DNA from: Type-B symbiont of Plautia stali
Lineage (GTDB): Bacteria > Pseudomonadota > Gammaproteobacteria > Enterobacterales > Enterobacteriaceae
NCBI GenBank assembly: GCA_001485295.1
Contig: BBOA01000012.1
Location: 1 to 64,000 of the forward strand
Direction: 5' to 3'
Length of the DNA stretch: 64,000 bases
The translations under genes and the position numbers were made by a program. Below the pieces are notes generated by a model, which saw nothing but the letters and a program-made list of their open reading frames with translations, was not told the DNA's origin and searched no databases. This document shows positions 33,240 to 43,135 of the stretch, piece by piece; the stretch's first letter is position 1; each line of letters begins with the position of its first letter.

Positions 33240-34649
33240 ATGCAACGAGGGATAGTCTGGATCGTCGATGACGATAGCTCCATCCGCTGGGTGCTTGAAC
33301 GCGCGTTCACTGGAGCCGGTTTAAGCTGTGCTACTTTCGATAGCGGCAACGAGGTGCTGGACACGCTCTCGACCAAAACCCCAGACGTTTTACTGTCAGA
33401 TATTCGCATGCCGGGCATGGACAGGCTGGCGCTGCTGAAACAGATCAAGCAGCGTCATCCGATGCTGCCGGTCATCATTATGACGGCGCACTCTGATCTG
33501 GACGCGGCGGTCAGCGCTTATCAGCAAGGGGCGTTCGACTACCTGCCGAAACCCTTTGATATCGATGAGGCAGTGGCGCTGGTCGAGCGCGCCATTAGTC
33601 ACTATCAGGAGCTGCAGCAGCCGCGCAATCAGCCCGTCAGCGGCTCCACCACCGATATCATCGGCGAAGCGCCGGCAATGCAGGATGTGTTCCGCATTAT
33701 CGGCCGCCTGTCGCGCTCGTCGATCAGCGTGCTGATCAACGGCGAATCGGGCACCGGTAAAGAGCTGGTGGCGCACGCACTACATCGCTATAGCCCGCGC
33801 GTCAAAGCGCCCTTTATCGCGCTCAACATGGCGGCGATCCCGAAAGATTTGATCGAATCCGAGCTGTTCGGTCATGAGAAAGGGGCGTTTACCGGCGCGA
33901 ATCAGATCCGTCAGGGCCGCTTCGAGCAGGCAGACGGCGGCACGCTGTTTCTGGATGAGATTGGCGATATGCCTATCGACGTACAGACGCGTCTGCTACG
34001 CGTGCTGGCGGACGCGCAGTTCTACCGCGTCGGCGGCTATGCACCAGTGAAAGTGGATGTACGCATTATCGCAGCCACGCACCAGCACCTTGAGCGACGG
34101 GTGCAGGAAGGCAAGTTCCGCGAAGATCTTTTCCATCGCTTGAACGTCATCCGCGTTCACCTGCCGCCGCTGCGCGAACGCCGTGAAGACATTCCGCGCC
34201 TAGCACGCTATTTCCTGCAGATGGCGGCGCGCGAGCTGGGCGGCGAAGCGAAGATCCTCCACCCGGAAACCGAAGCAGCGTTGACGCGTCTGCACTGGTC
34301 AGGTAACGTGCGCCAGCTGGAAAATACCTGTCGCTGGCTGACGGTGATGGCGGCGGGTCAGGAAGTGTTGATCCAAGATCTGCCGCCGGAACTCTTTGAA
34401 TCCAGCACGTCGGGAAATCCGGTGCAGTCGCTGCCCGACAGTTGGGCGACACTGTTGGCACAGTGGGCCGACCGCGCGCTACGTTCCGGTCATCAAAACC
34501 TGCTCTCTGAAGTGCAGCCGGAAATGGAGCGTACTTTGCTGACCACCGCGCTGCGTCATACGCAGGGCCACAAGCAGGAAGCAGCAAGGCTGCTGGGCTG
34601 GGGACGCAATACCCTGACGCGCAAACTGAAAGAGCTGGGCATGGAGTAA
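33240..34649 (+). CDS. glnG: Nitrogen regulation protein NR(I) / NtrC
   Basis: Sigma-54-dependent activator; 469 aa, exactly as in E. coli. The receiver domain has acidic pocket Asp10-12, phospho-acceptor Asp54 in [12 protein letters not shown] and Lys in YLPKPFD. AAA+ domain: Walker [19 protein letters not shown] loop that contacts sigma-54, Walker [11 protein letters not shown], sensor region [11 protein letters not shown]-terminal Fis-type [23 protein letters not shown]. Odd: residue 62 is Arg (AGG 33423-33425) where the family has Gly (MPGMDG). An upstream in-frame start at 33171 lies inside glnL; ATG 33240 fits the family. Intact although its kinase partner is dead. Confidence 0.96.
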   Translation: MQRGIVWIVDDDSSIRWVLERAFTGAGLSCATFDSGNEVLDTLSTKTPDVLLSDIRMPGMDRLALLKQIKQRHPMLPVIIMTAHSDLDAAVSAYQQGAFDYLPKPFDIDEAVALVERAISHYQELQQPRNQPVSGSTTDIIGEAPAMQDVFRIIGRLSRSSISVLINGESGTGKELVAHALHRYSPRVKAPFIALNMAAIPKDLIESELFGHEKGAFTGANQIRQGRFEQADGGTLFLDEIGDMPIDVQTRLLRVLADAQFYRVGGYAPVKVDVRIIAATHQHLERRVQEGKFREDLFHRLNVIRVHLPPLRERREDIPRLARYFLQMAARELGGEAKILHPETEAALTRLHWSGNVRQLENTCRWLTVMAAGQEVLIQDLPPELFESSTSGNPVQSLPDSWATLLAQWADRALRSGHQNLLSEVQPEMERTLLTTALRHTQGHKQEAARLLGWGRNTLTRKLKELGME

Positions 34650-34777
34650 CAATGTGGGCCAAAAAAGGAGATCTTCTATGCAATTTATCGCTCTGCCCCG
34701 CTTTACACACCTATACCATTCAGTATCATACGGGCTGCTATCGGGAGATGAAGCAATGTTTGAATTCTCCCTTCACA

Positions 34778-35511
34778 TGATATCGAGCGAGAAGTTGCAG
34801 ACTAGCGTCTTGATGACATCGCGGCGCAGGCGGTCGTCATCCGTCAACGCCACGCTACAGCGCTTCTCCGTGCGTCGCTACCGCGTCGTACCAGCGATTC
34901 AGCTCTTTTTCATTCTGCGCGTAGTTTTCGCCAATCATGCTGATGGCGGAGACACTGAGGCCAAGCAGATCGCTGTCGCCCTGCGTGGTGTAGCCCTGAA
35001 AATTATGGTGCAGCAGACCGGCGCGCTGCGCCTGAGCTAGCTCATCCTGCGGTTTTGCGAAGTGGTGGTCCATGCCGATAAAATCGTAGCTCTACTGCGT
35101 CAGCGTGGCGATGGCCTGCTGTAAGATCTCCAGCTTCTACTGCGCCGACGGCAGCTCCTGCTCTTTGATTTTTCGCTGCGCCGCGAACAGCGCTGGCAGA
35201 TGCGCATAGTTGAACACGCTCATGCGGTGCTGAAGTTTTCTCGCAGCAAAGCCACTAGCCGGGAAAGATGCTCGTGATTGAGAAAGGTCGGCGTGCCGTC
35301 GCCTCAGCGCAGCTGCGTCACGCGGCGCTGGCGAAAAAACGGCGCACACTGACATATCTCCTGCGCCAGGCCATCCAGATAGCGGTCAGCTTTATGCAGC
35401 TGGCGGGTCACCCCTTTACTCCAGCGCGGTAGGATACGAGCTATAGCGCGGACCGGCGTAATTGTATTTTTCAATAAGCTGCTGACCCCAAGAGACAGGT
35501 TGCAGAAACAT
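34778..35511 (-). pseudogene. hemN: hemN relic (oxygen-independent coproporphyrinogen III dehydrogenase)
   Basis: HemN is the radical-SAM enzyme for anaerobic haem synthesis. The 5' end from ATG 35511 reads FLQPVSWGQQLIEKYNYAGP and RYSSYPTALE then a stop. The radical-SAM cluster region (CxxxCxxC) is wholly deleted. Middle pieces include SVFNYAHLPALFAAQRKIKE (to 35137), then MDHHFAKPQDELAQAQRAGL, NFQGYTTQGDSDLLGLSVSA and ISMIGENYAQNEKELNRW (34855-35073). The C-terminus stops at RRDVIKTLVCNF near 34790. Convergent with glnG, as in E. coli. Confidence 0.9.
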
Positions 35512-35741
35512 GCTTACTCCTCCCGGTGACGTCTGAGAAAAGGTCGCGATGCAGAAGAAGAGAGGAAAGGTGAGCGGGACTGAATCGACGTAAACGTGAC
35601 TTCAGAAGCGACAGGCGCCGTAATTTAGCCAATAATAGAATGAGATAACATGTCAGCAGCAGCGCTAAAATTGATCAAAGCTAAAACATAACGATTTACC
35701 TGTCTGGCGAGGCAGGCGCGAGTGCGCATGCCGATCAAAAA

Positions 35742-36239
35742 TCAGTTGCCTTTCAGCAGGCGATACATATCTTCTCCGGCCTGCTCATCTTCCGCCTCGT
35801 CATCCATCATATTAATACCGAGCTGCTCCATCAGTTCGTCAATGCGATTCAGGGTTTCATCCGGCCAAGTCTGCTCTTCTGCCGACAGGGTTTCGCCTTT
35901 CTCTATGCGATCCAGCAGCATATCAAGACGCTCGCTGTTCTCCAGCTGCGCTAGCTCCTCTTCCGGGCTGAGACGCACTTTTTTCACCGGCGAGCTGAAC
36001 GTGGCGCCATCAGCGATCAGCGGGATCGGTTTTTTACTGCCGATACGAGGATCTTTAGCTTTGCTGCCTTGGCCTGATTTGGCCGTAGTGCTTTCTAGAT
36101 TATCGCGACTGCCGGATGCGTTGCCGCGATGCTTTTTGTCACGCTTGCGATCGCGTGCGGCCTGATTGAGCTCTTCGCGCGATTTGTGCTTTGTTTTAGT
36201 GGCGGGTTTGCCGTGCGCGCCGCGTACAGGTTGCTTCAT
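35742..36239 (-). CDS. yihI: Der GTPase-activating protein YihI
   Basis: Small, highly charged protein that stimulates the GTPase Der (EngA) and so affects 50S assembly. 165 aa (E. coli 169). A basic N-terminal half ([35 protein letters not shown]) is followed by [11 protein letters not shown] and an acidic helical C-terminal half ([37 protein letters not shown]). No lesion seen. It lies downstream of the CsrC RNA gene and upstream of the hemN relic on the same strand. Confidence 0.93.
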   Translation of the reverse strand: MKQPVRGAHGKPATKTKHKSREELNQAARDRKRDKKHRGNASGSRDNLESTTAKSGQGSKAKDPRIGSKKPIPLIADGATFSSPVKKVRLSPEEELAQLENSERLDMLLDRIEKGETLSAEEQTWPDETLNRIDELMEQLGINMMDDEAEDEQAGEDMYRLLKGN

Positions 36240-36345
36240 GACATGGTCTCACTTTTTAATCAGTATATACTCCTCACTCTTGACGCTGCTTTTTTGTCGG
36301 CAATACGCACCAGAAAGTACGCGTCCTCTCTTTAAGCAGTCCTGT

Positions 36346-36392
36346 TTACAGAGGGGTACAGAATTGCGGTTACAGAGGGTACAGAATTGCGG
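36346..36392. repeat. Imperfect tandem duplication (24 + 23 bp)
   Basis: TTACAGAGGGGTACAGAATTGCGG (36346-36369; first 20 shown in effect) is followed at once by the same unit with one G fewer (36370-36392). It lies between the csrC terminator and yihI. It is a recent slippage or recombination event in non-coding DNA. Confidence 0.85.
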
Positions 36393-36414
36393 CGAAATCT
36401 AGCAGAAAGCGGCC

Positions 36415-36650
36415 AAAGAAAAAAGGCGACAGCCCTAAGCTGTCGCCTTTTTTTCGCACCTTCCATAGAAGAAATCATGTTTTTAATCCCTTTTGGCTCG
36501 CCACGTTCCGGTCAACCCCGCGCCTACTCAATTCCTGAGCCAATCCTTTTCCAGCCTCTTATCCCTAGCCGTTTCCCTTCTTCTGCTCGCGGTCATCCAG
36601 ACGTTCCTGAGCACATCATCCTGATGAGTGTTTTCTTAGACTACCCAATA
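36415..36650 (-). ncRNA. csrC: CsrC small RNA (CsrA antagonist)
   Basis: CsrC sequesters the translational regulator CsrA through many GGA-bearing loops. On the minus strand the region holds at least ten GGA motifs (CAGGATG, CAGGAACG, CTGGATG, AGGGAAAC, AGGGATA, CAGGAAT, CCGGAAC, GGGATT, ATGGAAGG and others). It ends in a terminator GGCGACAGC-TTAGG-GCTGTCGCC followed by a T-rich tail (TTTTTTCTTTGG), almost the same as the E. coli CsrC terminator. The position between yihI and engB is that of E. coli csrC. The 5' end is approximate, placed after a TACATTAT -10-like box. Confidence 0.82.
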
Positions 36651-36869
36651 ATGTAGAAACCCACAACCCAATAACGGAACAATTTAGCTCTTTATTTAGC
36701 ACATGCAATTCAAACACATGATTTTAAAATTTTTCATAAAAACGGCCATAGTTGGCAGTGTTAATGGCAAATATCTTACAAAAACCTGACGATTGACGAC
36801 TTCAGGTAATTTTGCGTCATAACGCGTATAATCAGCGCCAATGACCGCATTCGTCTCTGGAGTTAAATT

Positions 36870-37502
36870 TTGTCTGCACTGAACTATCACGTCACCCATT
36901 TCATTCTCAGCTCGCCGGATATCCGCCATCTGCCCGCCGATACCGGTATTGAAGTCGCCTTTGCCGGCTTCTCGAACGCAGGTAAATCAAGCGCGCTCAA
37001 CACGCTGACCAACCAGAAGAGCCTAGCGCGCACCAGTAAAACCCCTGGACGCACGCAGCTTATCAACCTGTTTGAAGTCGCAGACGGCAAACGCCTAGTG
37101 GATTTGCCCGGTTATGGCTATGCAGAAGTACCGGAAGAGATGAAGCAAAAATGGCAGCGGGCGCTAGGTGAATACCTGCAAAAGCGCGACGCACTTAAAG
37201 GTCTGGTAGTGTTGATGGATATTCGCCATCCGCTGAAGGATCTCGATCAGCGAATGATTCAGTGGGCTGTAGAGAGCCAGATCCCGGTGCTAGTGCTGCT
37301 GACCAAAGCGGATAAGCTCGCCTCTGGCGCAAGCAAAGCGCAGCTCAATATGGTGCGCGAAGCTTCGCTGGCCTTTATGGGCGATGTGCAAGTAGAGATA
37401 TTCTCTACCCTGAAAAAGATCGGTGTCAACAAGCTGCGTCAGAAACTGGACGTCTGGTTCAATGAATTAGCGCCAGCGCAGGATAGCGCGTCTGAGGCGT
37501 AA
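36870..37502 (+). CDS. engB: Ribosome biogenesis GTP-binding protein EngB/YsxC
   Basis: Essential GTPase for late 50S assembly. 210 aa. It starts at TTG 36870, with a GGAG ribosome site 8 bp upstream. G1 [17 protein letters not shown] (about residues 30-46), G2 region [19 protein letters not shown]3 [10 protein letters not shown]4 LLTKADKL, G5-like FSTLKKIGV. Residue 34, before the P-loop SNAGKS, is Phe where E. coli has Arg (two base changes). The rest is highly conserved. Convergent with Spot 42 and polA as in E. coli. Confidence 0.95.
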   Translation: MSALNYHVTHFILSSPDIRHLPADTGIEVAFAGFSNAGKSSALNTLTNQKSLARTSKTPGRTQLINLFEVADGKRLVDLPGYGYAEVPEEMKQKWQRALGEYLQKRDALKGLVVLMDIRHPLKDLDQRMIQWAVESQIPVLVLLTKADKLASGASKAQLNMVREASLAFMGDVQVEIFSTLKKIGVNKLRQKLDVWFNELAPAQDSASEA

Positions 37503-37541
37503 CAGCTGAGCGTTAAAGCTTGCTTTTCCTAACGAAAGCGC

Positions 37542-37651
37542 AATAAAAAACGCCCCAGTCACATAATAACTGGGGCGGCTAATATTCAGCTAAATCCGAT
37601 TACGTGAAGTAAAAGGTCTTAAAGATAGAACATCTTACTTCTATAACCTAC
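37542..37651 (-). ncRNA. spf: Spot 42 small RNA
   Basis: Hfq-dependent sRNA that represses catabolic mRNAs when CRP-cAMP is low. Read on the minus strand from 37651 it begins GTAGGTTATAGAAGTAAGAT. The segment TTTTACTTCACGTAATCGGA matches E. coli exactly, and the hairpin GCCGCCCCAGT...ACTGGGGCG with a T-run ends it. The 110 nt length and the position just downstream of polA match E. coli. The first 15 nt differ at several bases from the E. coli form (GGGTACAGAGG), touching a single-stranded target-pairing region. Confidence 0.93.
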
Positions 37652-37837
37652 GCCTCGAACTTTACCTGTTTTTTTCTGACGCGCAAAAATGACATATATT
37701 ACTAAAAAAATGCTTAGCCGATAAACAGTTAGAAACGATGCAATTTTGTTCACCAGCTGAATCGGTTAAACAGACTTTTTTCTTATCTGCACAGCGGGCC
37801 GATGACGAGAATTCTTCATCGGCCTGAGCGACATTAA

Positions 37838-40630
37838 TCAGTGTGCCTGATCCCAGTTCTCTCCCACGCCGACCTCAACTTGAAGCGGAACATCCAGCTT
37901 CATGCTGCCCTCCATTAATGCGCGGATCTGCCGGCTGGCTGCCTCGACGGCGTCGGCTTGCACTTCAAACACCAGTTCATCGTGTACCTGCATGATCATA
38001 CGCACCGCGGCGGCGTTCTGCTGTTGCAGCCAGCCGTCTACCGCAATCATTGCGCGCTTGATGATATCGGCCGCGGTTCCCTGCATTGGCGCATTGATCG
38101 CCGCACGCTCGGCCGCTTTGCGACGCATCGCATTGCTGGATTTGATATCCGGCAGCCACAGGCGTCGACCGTCCAGAGTTTCGACATAGCCTTTGCTGGC
38201 CGCCAGCTGACGGGTATTCTCCATATAGCGCAGTACGCCGGGATAGCGCTCAAAATAGAGATTCATATATTTCTTCGCTTCGCCCGCGCCGATATTGAGC
38301 TGGCGCGACAGACCGAATGCGCTCATGCCATAAATCAGGCCGAAGTTGATCGCCTTCGCGCTGCGGCGCTGTTCGCCGCTGACCTTGCCCAGCGCGACAC
38401 CAAACACTTCTGCGGCGGTCGCACAGTGTATATCCTCGCCGTGCGCGAAGGCGTCCAGCAGGCCTTTATCCTGCGACAAATGCGCCATAATGCGCAGCTC
38501 AATTTGCGAGTAGTCTGCCGCGACGATACGGTTGCCTTTCCCGGCGATAAAGGCCTGGCGTATACGGCGGCCTTCATCGTTGCGCACAGGAATGTTCTGC
38601 AGGTTGGGATCGGCAGAGGAGAGACGCCCGGTCGCCGTGACCGCCTGATGATAGGAGGTATGCACGCGGCCGGTCAGCGGATTGATCATCTGCGGTAGCT
38701 TGTCGGTATAGGTCGATTTCAGCTTCGACAGGCCGCGGTGTTCCAGAATGACCTTCGGCAGCGGATAGTCAAGCGCCAGCTCCGCCAGCACCTCTTCGCT
38801 GGTAGACGGCGCGCCGCCCGGGGTTTTTTTGGTCTGTTTAATGCCCTGTTTTTCAAACAGGATGGTCTGCAGCTGCTTGGTGGAGGAGAGATTAAAAGGC
38901 TCGCCCGCCAGCTCTTGCGCTTTCTGCTCTAGCTCCGCCAGCCTGAGGGTCAGCTCTTTTGAGTGCTGCGCCAGAATGCCTTGGTCGATCAGCACGCCGT
39001 TACGCTCCACGCGGGAAATCACCGTCAGGAGCGGTATCTCAATCTCTTCGAAAACCTTTCTCGGACCTGCCTCTTTTTCTAGCTTTGCCCACATTTTCAG
39101 GTGCAGCTGGAGCGTGACGTCGGCATCTTCCGACGCATAGTGCGCCGCCTGCTCCAGCGCGATCTGGTTGAAGGTCAGCTGGTTTTTGCCACTGCCAGCG
39201 ATCTCTTCGAAGGTCACGGTTTTATGATTCAGCCAGCGCGCCGACAGGCTATCCATATCGTGTTTACCCACTACGCTGTTAAGCATGTAGGACTCCAGCA
39301 TGGTATCGAACTTAATGCCGCCCAGTTCAATGTCGTAGTTCTTCAAGACGCCGCGATCGTACTTCAGATTTTGCCCTACCTTTAGGGCATTGCCGTCTTC
39401 CAGAATCGGCTTCAGCTGCGCCAGCACGTCGCGGCGATCCAGCTGTTCCGGCGCATCAAGGTAATAGTGACCCACCGGCAGATAGGCAGCTTCGCCCGGC
39501 GCGACGGCCAGCGCGATGCCGACGATATTGGCGCTAAGAGTATCAAGCGAGTCAGTTTCGATATCAAACGCAAAAAGATCGCTCTTCTTCAGCTTCTCCA
39601 GCCAGACGTCGAACGTTCCTTGTTCGAGGATAGTGATGTAGCCGTTTGACGACGTGATCGGCACGCTGGTGGCTCCCGGCTTCGCAGCAGGCTCTTCAGG
39701 CAGCGCCTGCTGCGCCTTCAGGTTATTCTTTTTAACCTGCAGCCACTTGCCGTCCTGCAGATACGCCAGCCAGCGTTTAAATTCGTAACGGCTGAACAGC
39801 GCCTGAAGCGCCGCGACGTCCGGTTCGATGACCGTCAGCTCGCTGCAGCTCAGCTCCAGCTCAACGTCGGTTTTAATGGTGGCCAGCTGGTAGGAGAGAA
39901 ACGCCAATTCGCGATTCTGCTCCAGCTTCGCCGCCATCGTTTTGGCGCCGCGGAAAGAAAGATCGGCAACTTTATCGAGATTATCGTAAATCGACTGCAG
40001 GCCGCCTAATCCCTGTAGCAGCGCCTGCGCGGTTTTTTCGCCGATGCCCGGCACGCCTAGAATGTTATCCGAGCTGTCGCCCATCATCGCTAGAAAGTCA
40101 ATGATCAAGCTAGGCGGCACGCCATATTTTTGCTCGACCTCTTCTGAGCCGAGAATAATGTTGGTCATGGTATTGATTAAGGTTATATTCGGCGTGACCA
40201 GCTGCGCCATATCTTTGTCGCCAGTGCTGATCAGCACTGGACGGCCCTCTTTCTCCGCCTGCAGCGCCAGCGTGCCGATCACGTCGTCCGCCTCGACGCC
40301 GCTTACCGTCATCAGCGGCAGGCCCATCGCTTTCACCATCTTGTGCAAGGGCGCGGTCTGCGCGCGCAGATCGTCCGGCATCGGCGGGCGATGTGACTTG
40401 TAGTGCTCGAACAGCTCATCCCTGAAGGTTTTGCCTTTAGCGTCGAATACCACGGCAACATGGCTTGGATTGTATTGCGTCAACAGACTTTTCAACATGT
40501 TGAGCACACCATACATCGCGCCGGTCGGCTCGCCTACGCTGTTGGTAAGCGGCGGAAACGCATGATAAGCACGGTAAAGGTAGAATGAGCCATCAACCAG
40601 AATCAGGGGGTTTTCTGCAATTTGCGCCAT
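37838..40630 (-). CDS. polA: DNA polymerase I
   Basis: 930 aa from ATG 40630 ([20 protein letters not shown]); E. coli 928. An open frame continues 52 codons upstream, but those residues are not family sequence. The 5' nuclease domain has [41 protein letters not shown]. The 3'-5' exonuclease has [10 protein letters not shown] (metal Asp and Glu). The polymerase domain has motif [12 protein letters not shown], the O-helix region [20 protein letters not shown] and motif [12 protein letters not shown]. All catalytic residues are seen. Fills gaps and removes RNA primers. Transcribed away from dsbA toward Spot 42. Confidence 0.98.
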   Translation of the reverse strand: MAQIAENPLILVDGSFYLYRAYHAFPPLTNSVGEPTGAMYGVLNMLKSLLTQYNPSHVAVVFDAKGKTFRDELFEHYKSHRPPMPDDLRAQTAPLHKMVKAMGLPLMTVSGVEADDVIGTLALQAEKEGRPVLISTGDKDMAQLVTPNITLINTMTNIILGSEEVEQKYGVPPSLIIDFLAMMGDSSDNILGVPGIGEKTAQALLQGLGGLQSIYDNLDKVADLSFRGAKTMAAKLEQNRELAFLSYQLATIKTDVELELSCSELTVIEPDVAALQALFSRYEFKRWLAYLQDGKWLQVKKNNLKAQQALPEEPAAKPGATSVPITSSNGYITILEQGTFDVWLEKLKKSDLFAFDIETDSLDTLSANIVGIALAVAPGEAAYLPVGHYYLDAPEQLDRRDVLAQLKPILEDGNALKVGQNLKYDRGVLKNYDIELGGIKFDTMLESYMLNSVVGKHDMDSLSARWLNHKTVTFEEIAGSGKNQLTFNQIALEQAAHYASEDADVTLQLHLKMWAKLEKEAGPRKVFEEIEIPLLTVISRVERNGVLIDQGILAQHSKELTLRLAELEQKAQELAGEPFNLSSTKQLQTILFEKQGIKQTKKTPGGAPSTSEEVLAELALDYPLPKVILEHRGLSKLKSTYTDKLPQMINPLTGRVHTSYHQAVTATGRLSSADPNLQNIPVRNDEGRRIRQAFIAGKGNRIVAADYSQIELRIMAHLSQDKGLLDAFAHGEDIHCATAAEVFGVALGKVSGEQRRSAKAINFGLIYGMSAFGLSRQLNIGAGEAKKYMNLYFERYPGVLRYMENTRQLAASKGYVETLDGRRLWLPDIKSSNAMRRKAAERAAINAPMQGTAADIIKRAMIAVDGWLQQQNAAAVRMIMQVHDELVFEVQADAVEAASRQIRALMEGSMKLDVPLQVEVGVGENWDQAH

Positions 40631-41004
40631 AAGTCTGTGTAATCTTCGTTGCCATGGGTGAACTATAAGGATGCCACAGCTTGAGCAGAATGTTGAACAC
40701 AGGCCGCCTGTAACGTGGTTTTTTCCCGCTTTCAAGGCGCAGATCGCAAAGATCTCTCTGTGGATAACTTTGTGCGCAAAAATCATAACGCGCTGTCGAT
40801 TACGCTATAAAATGCCGGTGAAATTTATAAATATAATTAAAATCATATAATTAATATATTGCTATAACAGGATATCACTTTCTACACAGGTAGTGGCATA
40901 TGTGGATATTAAAAGGTAAAGGATGTAAATGGACTATTTTGCTAAATAATTTCAACCATAAAAACGCCGACATTGTCGGCGTTTGAAAAGGAAAAGATCG
41001 TTTA
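40631..41004. other. polA-dsbA intergenic region with a consensus DnaA box
   Basis: 374 bp without a gene. In E. coli yihG and yihF lie here; no trace is readable. TGTGGATAA at 40759-40767 is an exact DnaA box, about 130 bp upstream of polA. The stretch 40805-40960 is very AT-rich. The dsbA terminator is listed separately. Confidence 0.6.
40960..40986 (-). terminator. dsbA terminator
   Basis: Minus-strand reading AAACGCCGACA, TT, GTCGGCGTTTTTA. A perfect GC stem with a T-run, 18 bp past the dsbA stop. Confidence 0.85.
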
Positions 41005-41634
41005 TTACCTCTGGCTGACTAGAAACTTCACCACGTTGGCGTATTCTGCGATAAAATTATCCATAGAGCTAGTGTCGAGACCGCCGTTGTTAACCATATA
41101 TTTACCGTTGACGAACATAGCCGGTACGCCGCGCAGATCTACGTCTGCTGCCGCTTTTTCCTGCTGTGCAACTAACGCTTTCACAGCAAAGCTGTTCCAA
41201 GCGGCGTCATACTGCTCAGAAGTGACGCCCGCCGAGCTAATAAAGGCTGCTCTCAGGCTCGCTGCATCGGTGATGGTCTGCTTCTTCTGAATACCGTCAA
41301 AAATCGGCGCGGTGACTTTATCTTCAACGCCCAGCGCCAGCGCAACGGCCCAAGCATGCGTCACAACCGGACCAAAATCGCCGCCGAGAAAATCGACGTG
41401 GTATTTAGTCACTTCGGTGTCGGCAGGCAGATTCTTTTTCACGGCGTCGCTGATGTGATAAAGACGTTCGAACTGATAGCAGTGCGGGCAAAAGAAGGAG
41501 AAGAACTCCAGCGCCTGCGGTTCGCCAGCAACAGGTTTTGGCAGGCTGACGTATTGCTGACCATCGGTAAACTGGGTAGCAGAGACGTTGAACACCAGCA
41601 CTAAACCAACCAGCATAAACCAAATTTTCTTCAT
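41005..41634 (-). CDS. dsbA: Periplasmic thiol:disulfide oxidoreductase DsbA
   Basis: Introduces disulfides into exported proteins. 209 aa from ATG 41634. A signal peptide, [19 protein letters not shown], cleaves before TQFTDGQ. Active site FFCPHCYQF (CPHC), then helical insertion and cis-Pro loop [12 protein letters not shown]. The start fits the family; an in-frame ATG at 41661 would spoil the signal peptide. In E. coli it is co-transcribed with srkA just upstream. Here srkA is a relic, so dsbA must rely on the promoter remaining in that decayed gene. Confidence 0.97.
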   Translation of the reverse strand: MKKIWFMLVGLVLVFNVSATQFTDGQQYVSLPKPVAGEPQALEFFSFFCPHCYQFERLYHISDAVKKNLPADTEVTKYHVDFLGGDFGPVVTHAWAVALALGVEDKVTAPIFDGIQKKQTITDAASLRAAFISSAGVTSEQYDAAWNSFAVKALVAQQEKAAADVDLRGVPAMFVNGKYMVNNGGLDTSSMDNFIAEYANVVKFLVSQR

Positions 41635-41664
41635 TGTGAAAAATTCTCCTGACTTCTCCATTTA

Positions 41665-42063
41665 AAATTGCGGGATCAACTGTAGCGGCGTTTGCTGCAA
41701 CAACCACTCCTGCTCGGTAAATTACGAAATCTGTCTGCGCCAGAAATCCTCGTCCGTCATGATGCACAAAGTGCTACTTGCGGCCGGTCTAGTGGATACG
41801 CCCTAAAAAGCGGCATGCCCACTCCAGATGCTCGTCGCTATCCATTTCGTACTGACGACTGTCAAGGCTGGGAGCACTGTGAACAGGAAGCATGCGTGGC
41901 TATAAAGCGTTTTTCCCTGCAGGACGAGAGACTCGGCAACCGGCACTTCATCTGTCAGCAGGTCGCGCGTGAACTGATGCTCGCGCGGCGCTCCAGCGCT
42001 AAGGATGGCGTCAGAATTCAGCATCTGGAAGTTAAAAGCGGCATCCATTGAATTATCCGTTAC
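41665..42063 (-). pseudogene. srkA: srkA (yihE/rdoA) relic, stress-response Ser/Thr kinase
   Basis: Decayed kinase of the Cpx regulon. From 42060 it reads AAFNFQMLNSDAILSAGAP, with a gap to REHQFTRDLLTDEVPVAESL and LQGKTLYSH. A frame shift near 41860 gives DSRQYEMDSDEHLEWACRFL and GRIH, amber, TGRK. The whole catalytic block with HGDCHAGN is deleted. The end reads EDFWRRQT and LLQQTPLQLIPQF. Only about 130 of 328 codons remain. It lies immediately upstream of dsbA as in E. coli. Confidence 0.85.
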
Positions 42064-42111
42064 TGTCTTTACAAGACAGCCGGCAAGCATAGCATTAGCT
42101 ATCGTCCTTAA

Positions 42112-42313
42112 TCATACCGATACCGCGCGCGCAGCAACGCCGTTTTAAAATCCGTTTCATATTGGCGACCGGGAATTTCCACATACTTGATGGGCCACTG
42201 AAACCAGATTCGTGCGCCAGTTTTTGTAAAAATTGCAGCAGGTTGAGATCCGGCTTCTGTTACCAAGCGGGCCGTAGTAGTTTCAGCAGTTCATTCAGAC
42301 GATGATATTTCAT
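42112..42313 (-). pseudogene. yihD: yihD relic
   Basis: YihD is a small conserved enterobacterial protein of unknown function. From ATG 42313 it reads MKYHRLNELLKLLRPAW, stop, QKPDLNLLQFLQKLAHESGF. A deletion follows, and the tail resembles the family end EDFKTALLRARG in another frame (TDFKTALLRARY). The stop after PAW and the missing middle show inactivation. Its place between srkA and mobA is conserved. Confidence 0.75.
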
Positions 42314-42366
42314 CTCTTCTTCCTCATAACGGATTTGTTATAAGCCTTTAAACAAGGAGTATTAGC

Positions 42367-42936
42367 ATGACAGCATTAATCTGCGTTATTCTGGCCGGCG
42401 GCCAGGGGCGCCGTATGGGCGGACAGGATAAAGGTCTAGTGCTGTTTAACGGCATCCCACTTTATCAGCATGTGCTTCAGCGGCTCAGGTCGCAAGTCGA
42501 CATTGTCATGATAAGCGCTAACCGTAATATTGATCGTTATCAGGTAAGTGGCTGTACGGTTATACCCGATACATTGCCTGACTATCCGGGGCCGCTAGCT
42601 GGCATGCTGAGTGGCCTGCTCGCCGCGAAAACGGATTGGGTGGTCTTCTGCTCCTGCGATACGCCTTTTGTGCCGGTTGATTTCGTGGCGCAGCTATGGC
42701 AGCAAAGAGAGAAGGCGCCGGCAGTCTGGGCACGTTCGACTGAGCGCGATCATCCTGCGCTAGCTTTATTACATTGCAGCTTGGCTAAGCCGCTGGCTGA
42801 CTATTTGCAGCGTGGGGAACGACGCCTGATGTGGTTTTTACGTGAACAAGGCGGCCATGCGGTAACGCTAAGCCAGAATGAAACCGCCTTCCGCAATGTG
42901 AATACGCCTGACAATCTTGAGGATAAACTGACATGA
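42367..42936 (+). CDS. mobA: Molybdenum cofactor guanylyltransferase
   Basis: Joins GMP to molybdopterin to form the guanine dinucleotide cofactor of DMSO-reductase-family enzymes. 189 aa. The nucleotide-binding start is VILAGGQGRRMGGQDKGLVL (about residues 7-26), with NGIPLYQHVLQRL, DYPGPLAGMLSGL and the metal site CSCDTPFVPVDF. AAGGAG lies upstream of ATG 42367. It appears intact although mobB next to it is a relic and the anaerobic gene hemN is broken. It may be on its way out. Confidence 0.93.
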   Translation: MTALICVILAGGQGRRMGGQDKGLVLFNGIPLYQHVLQRLRSQVDIVMISANRNIDRYQVSGCTVIPDTLPDYPGPLAGMLSGLLAAKTDWVVFCSCDTPFVPVDFVAQLWQQREKAPAVWARSTERDHPALALLHCSLAKPLADYLQRGERRLMWFLREQGGHAVTLSQNETAFRNVNTPDNLEDKLT

Positions 42937-43135
42937 CGCTACGCTGCTGTTGCTGGTTATCGCCGCCTAGAGCGGGACCGGGAAAACAACGCTATTGCAA
43001 CAGGTGATCCCGTTGCTAAAAGCGAGCGGCATTCGGCTGGGGCTGATAAAGTATACGCATCGTGCTGCTGTTCGCCAAATGCCTGATGGTCCTCTATAAG
43101 CTGCCGTTCGACGCAGAGGCGCAGGGATTTTAAGA
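42933..43135 (+). pseudogene. mobB: mobB relic (molybdopterin-guanine dinucleotide adaptor)
   Basis: Begins in an overlap with the mobA stop. In the second frame it reads LLLLVIAA, amber, SGTGKTTLLQQVIPLLKASG and IRLGLIKYTH, the MobB P-loop region (AxSGTGKTTL). Similarity then ends. The amber falls on the Trp of AAWSGTGKT. The C-terminal two thirds is missing. Confidence 0.8.

Noticed and set aside
35722-36165. A 147-codon plus-strand Ser-rich frame opposite yihI
   Set aside because: It is the antisense shadow of the charged yihI gene, whose own frame matches the family.
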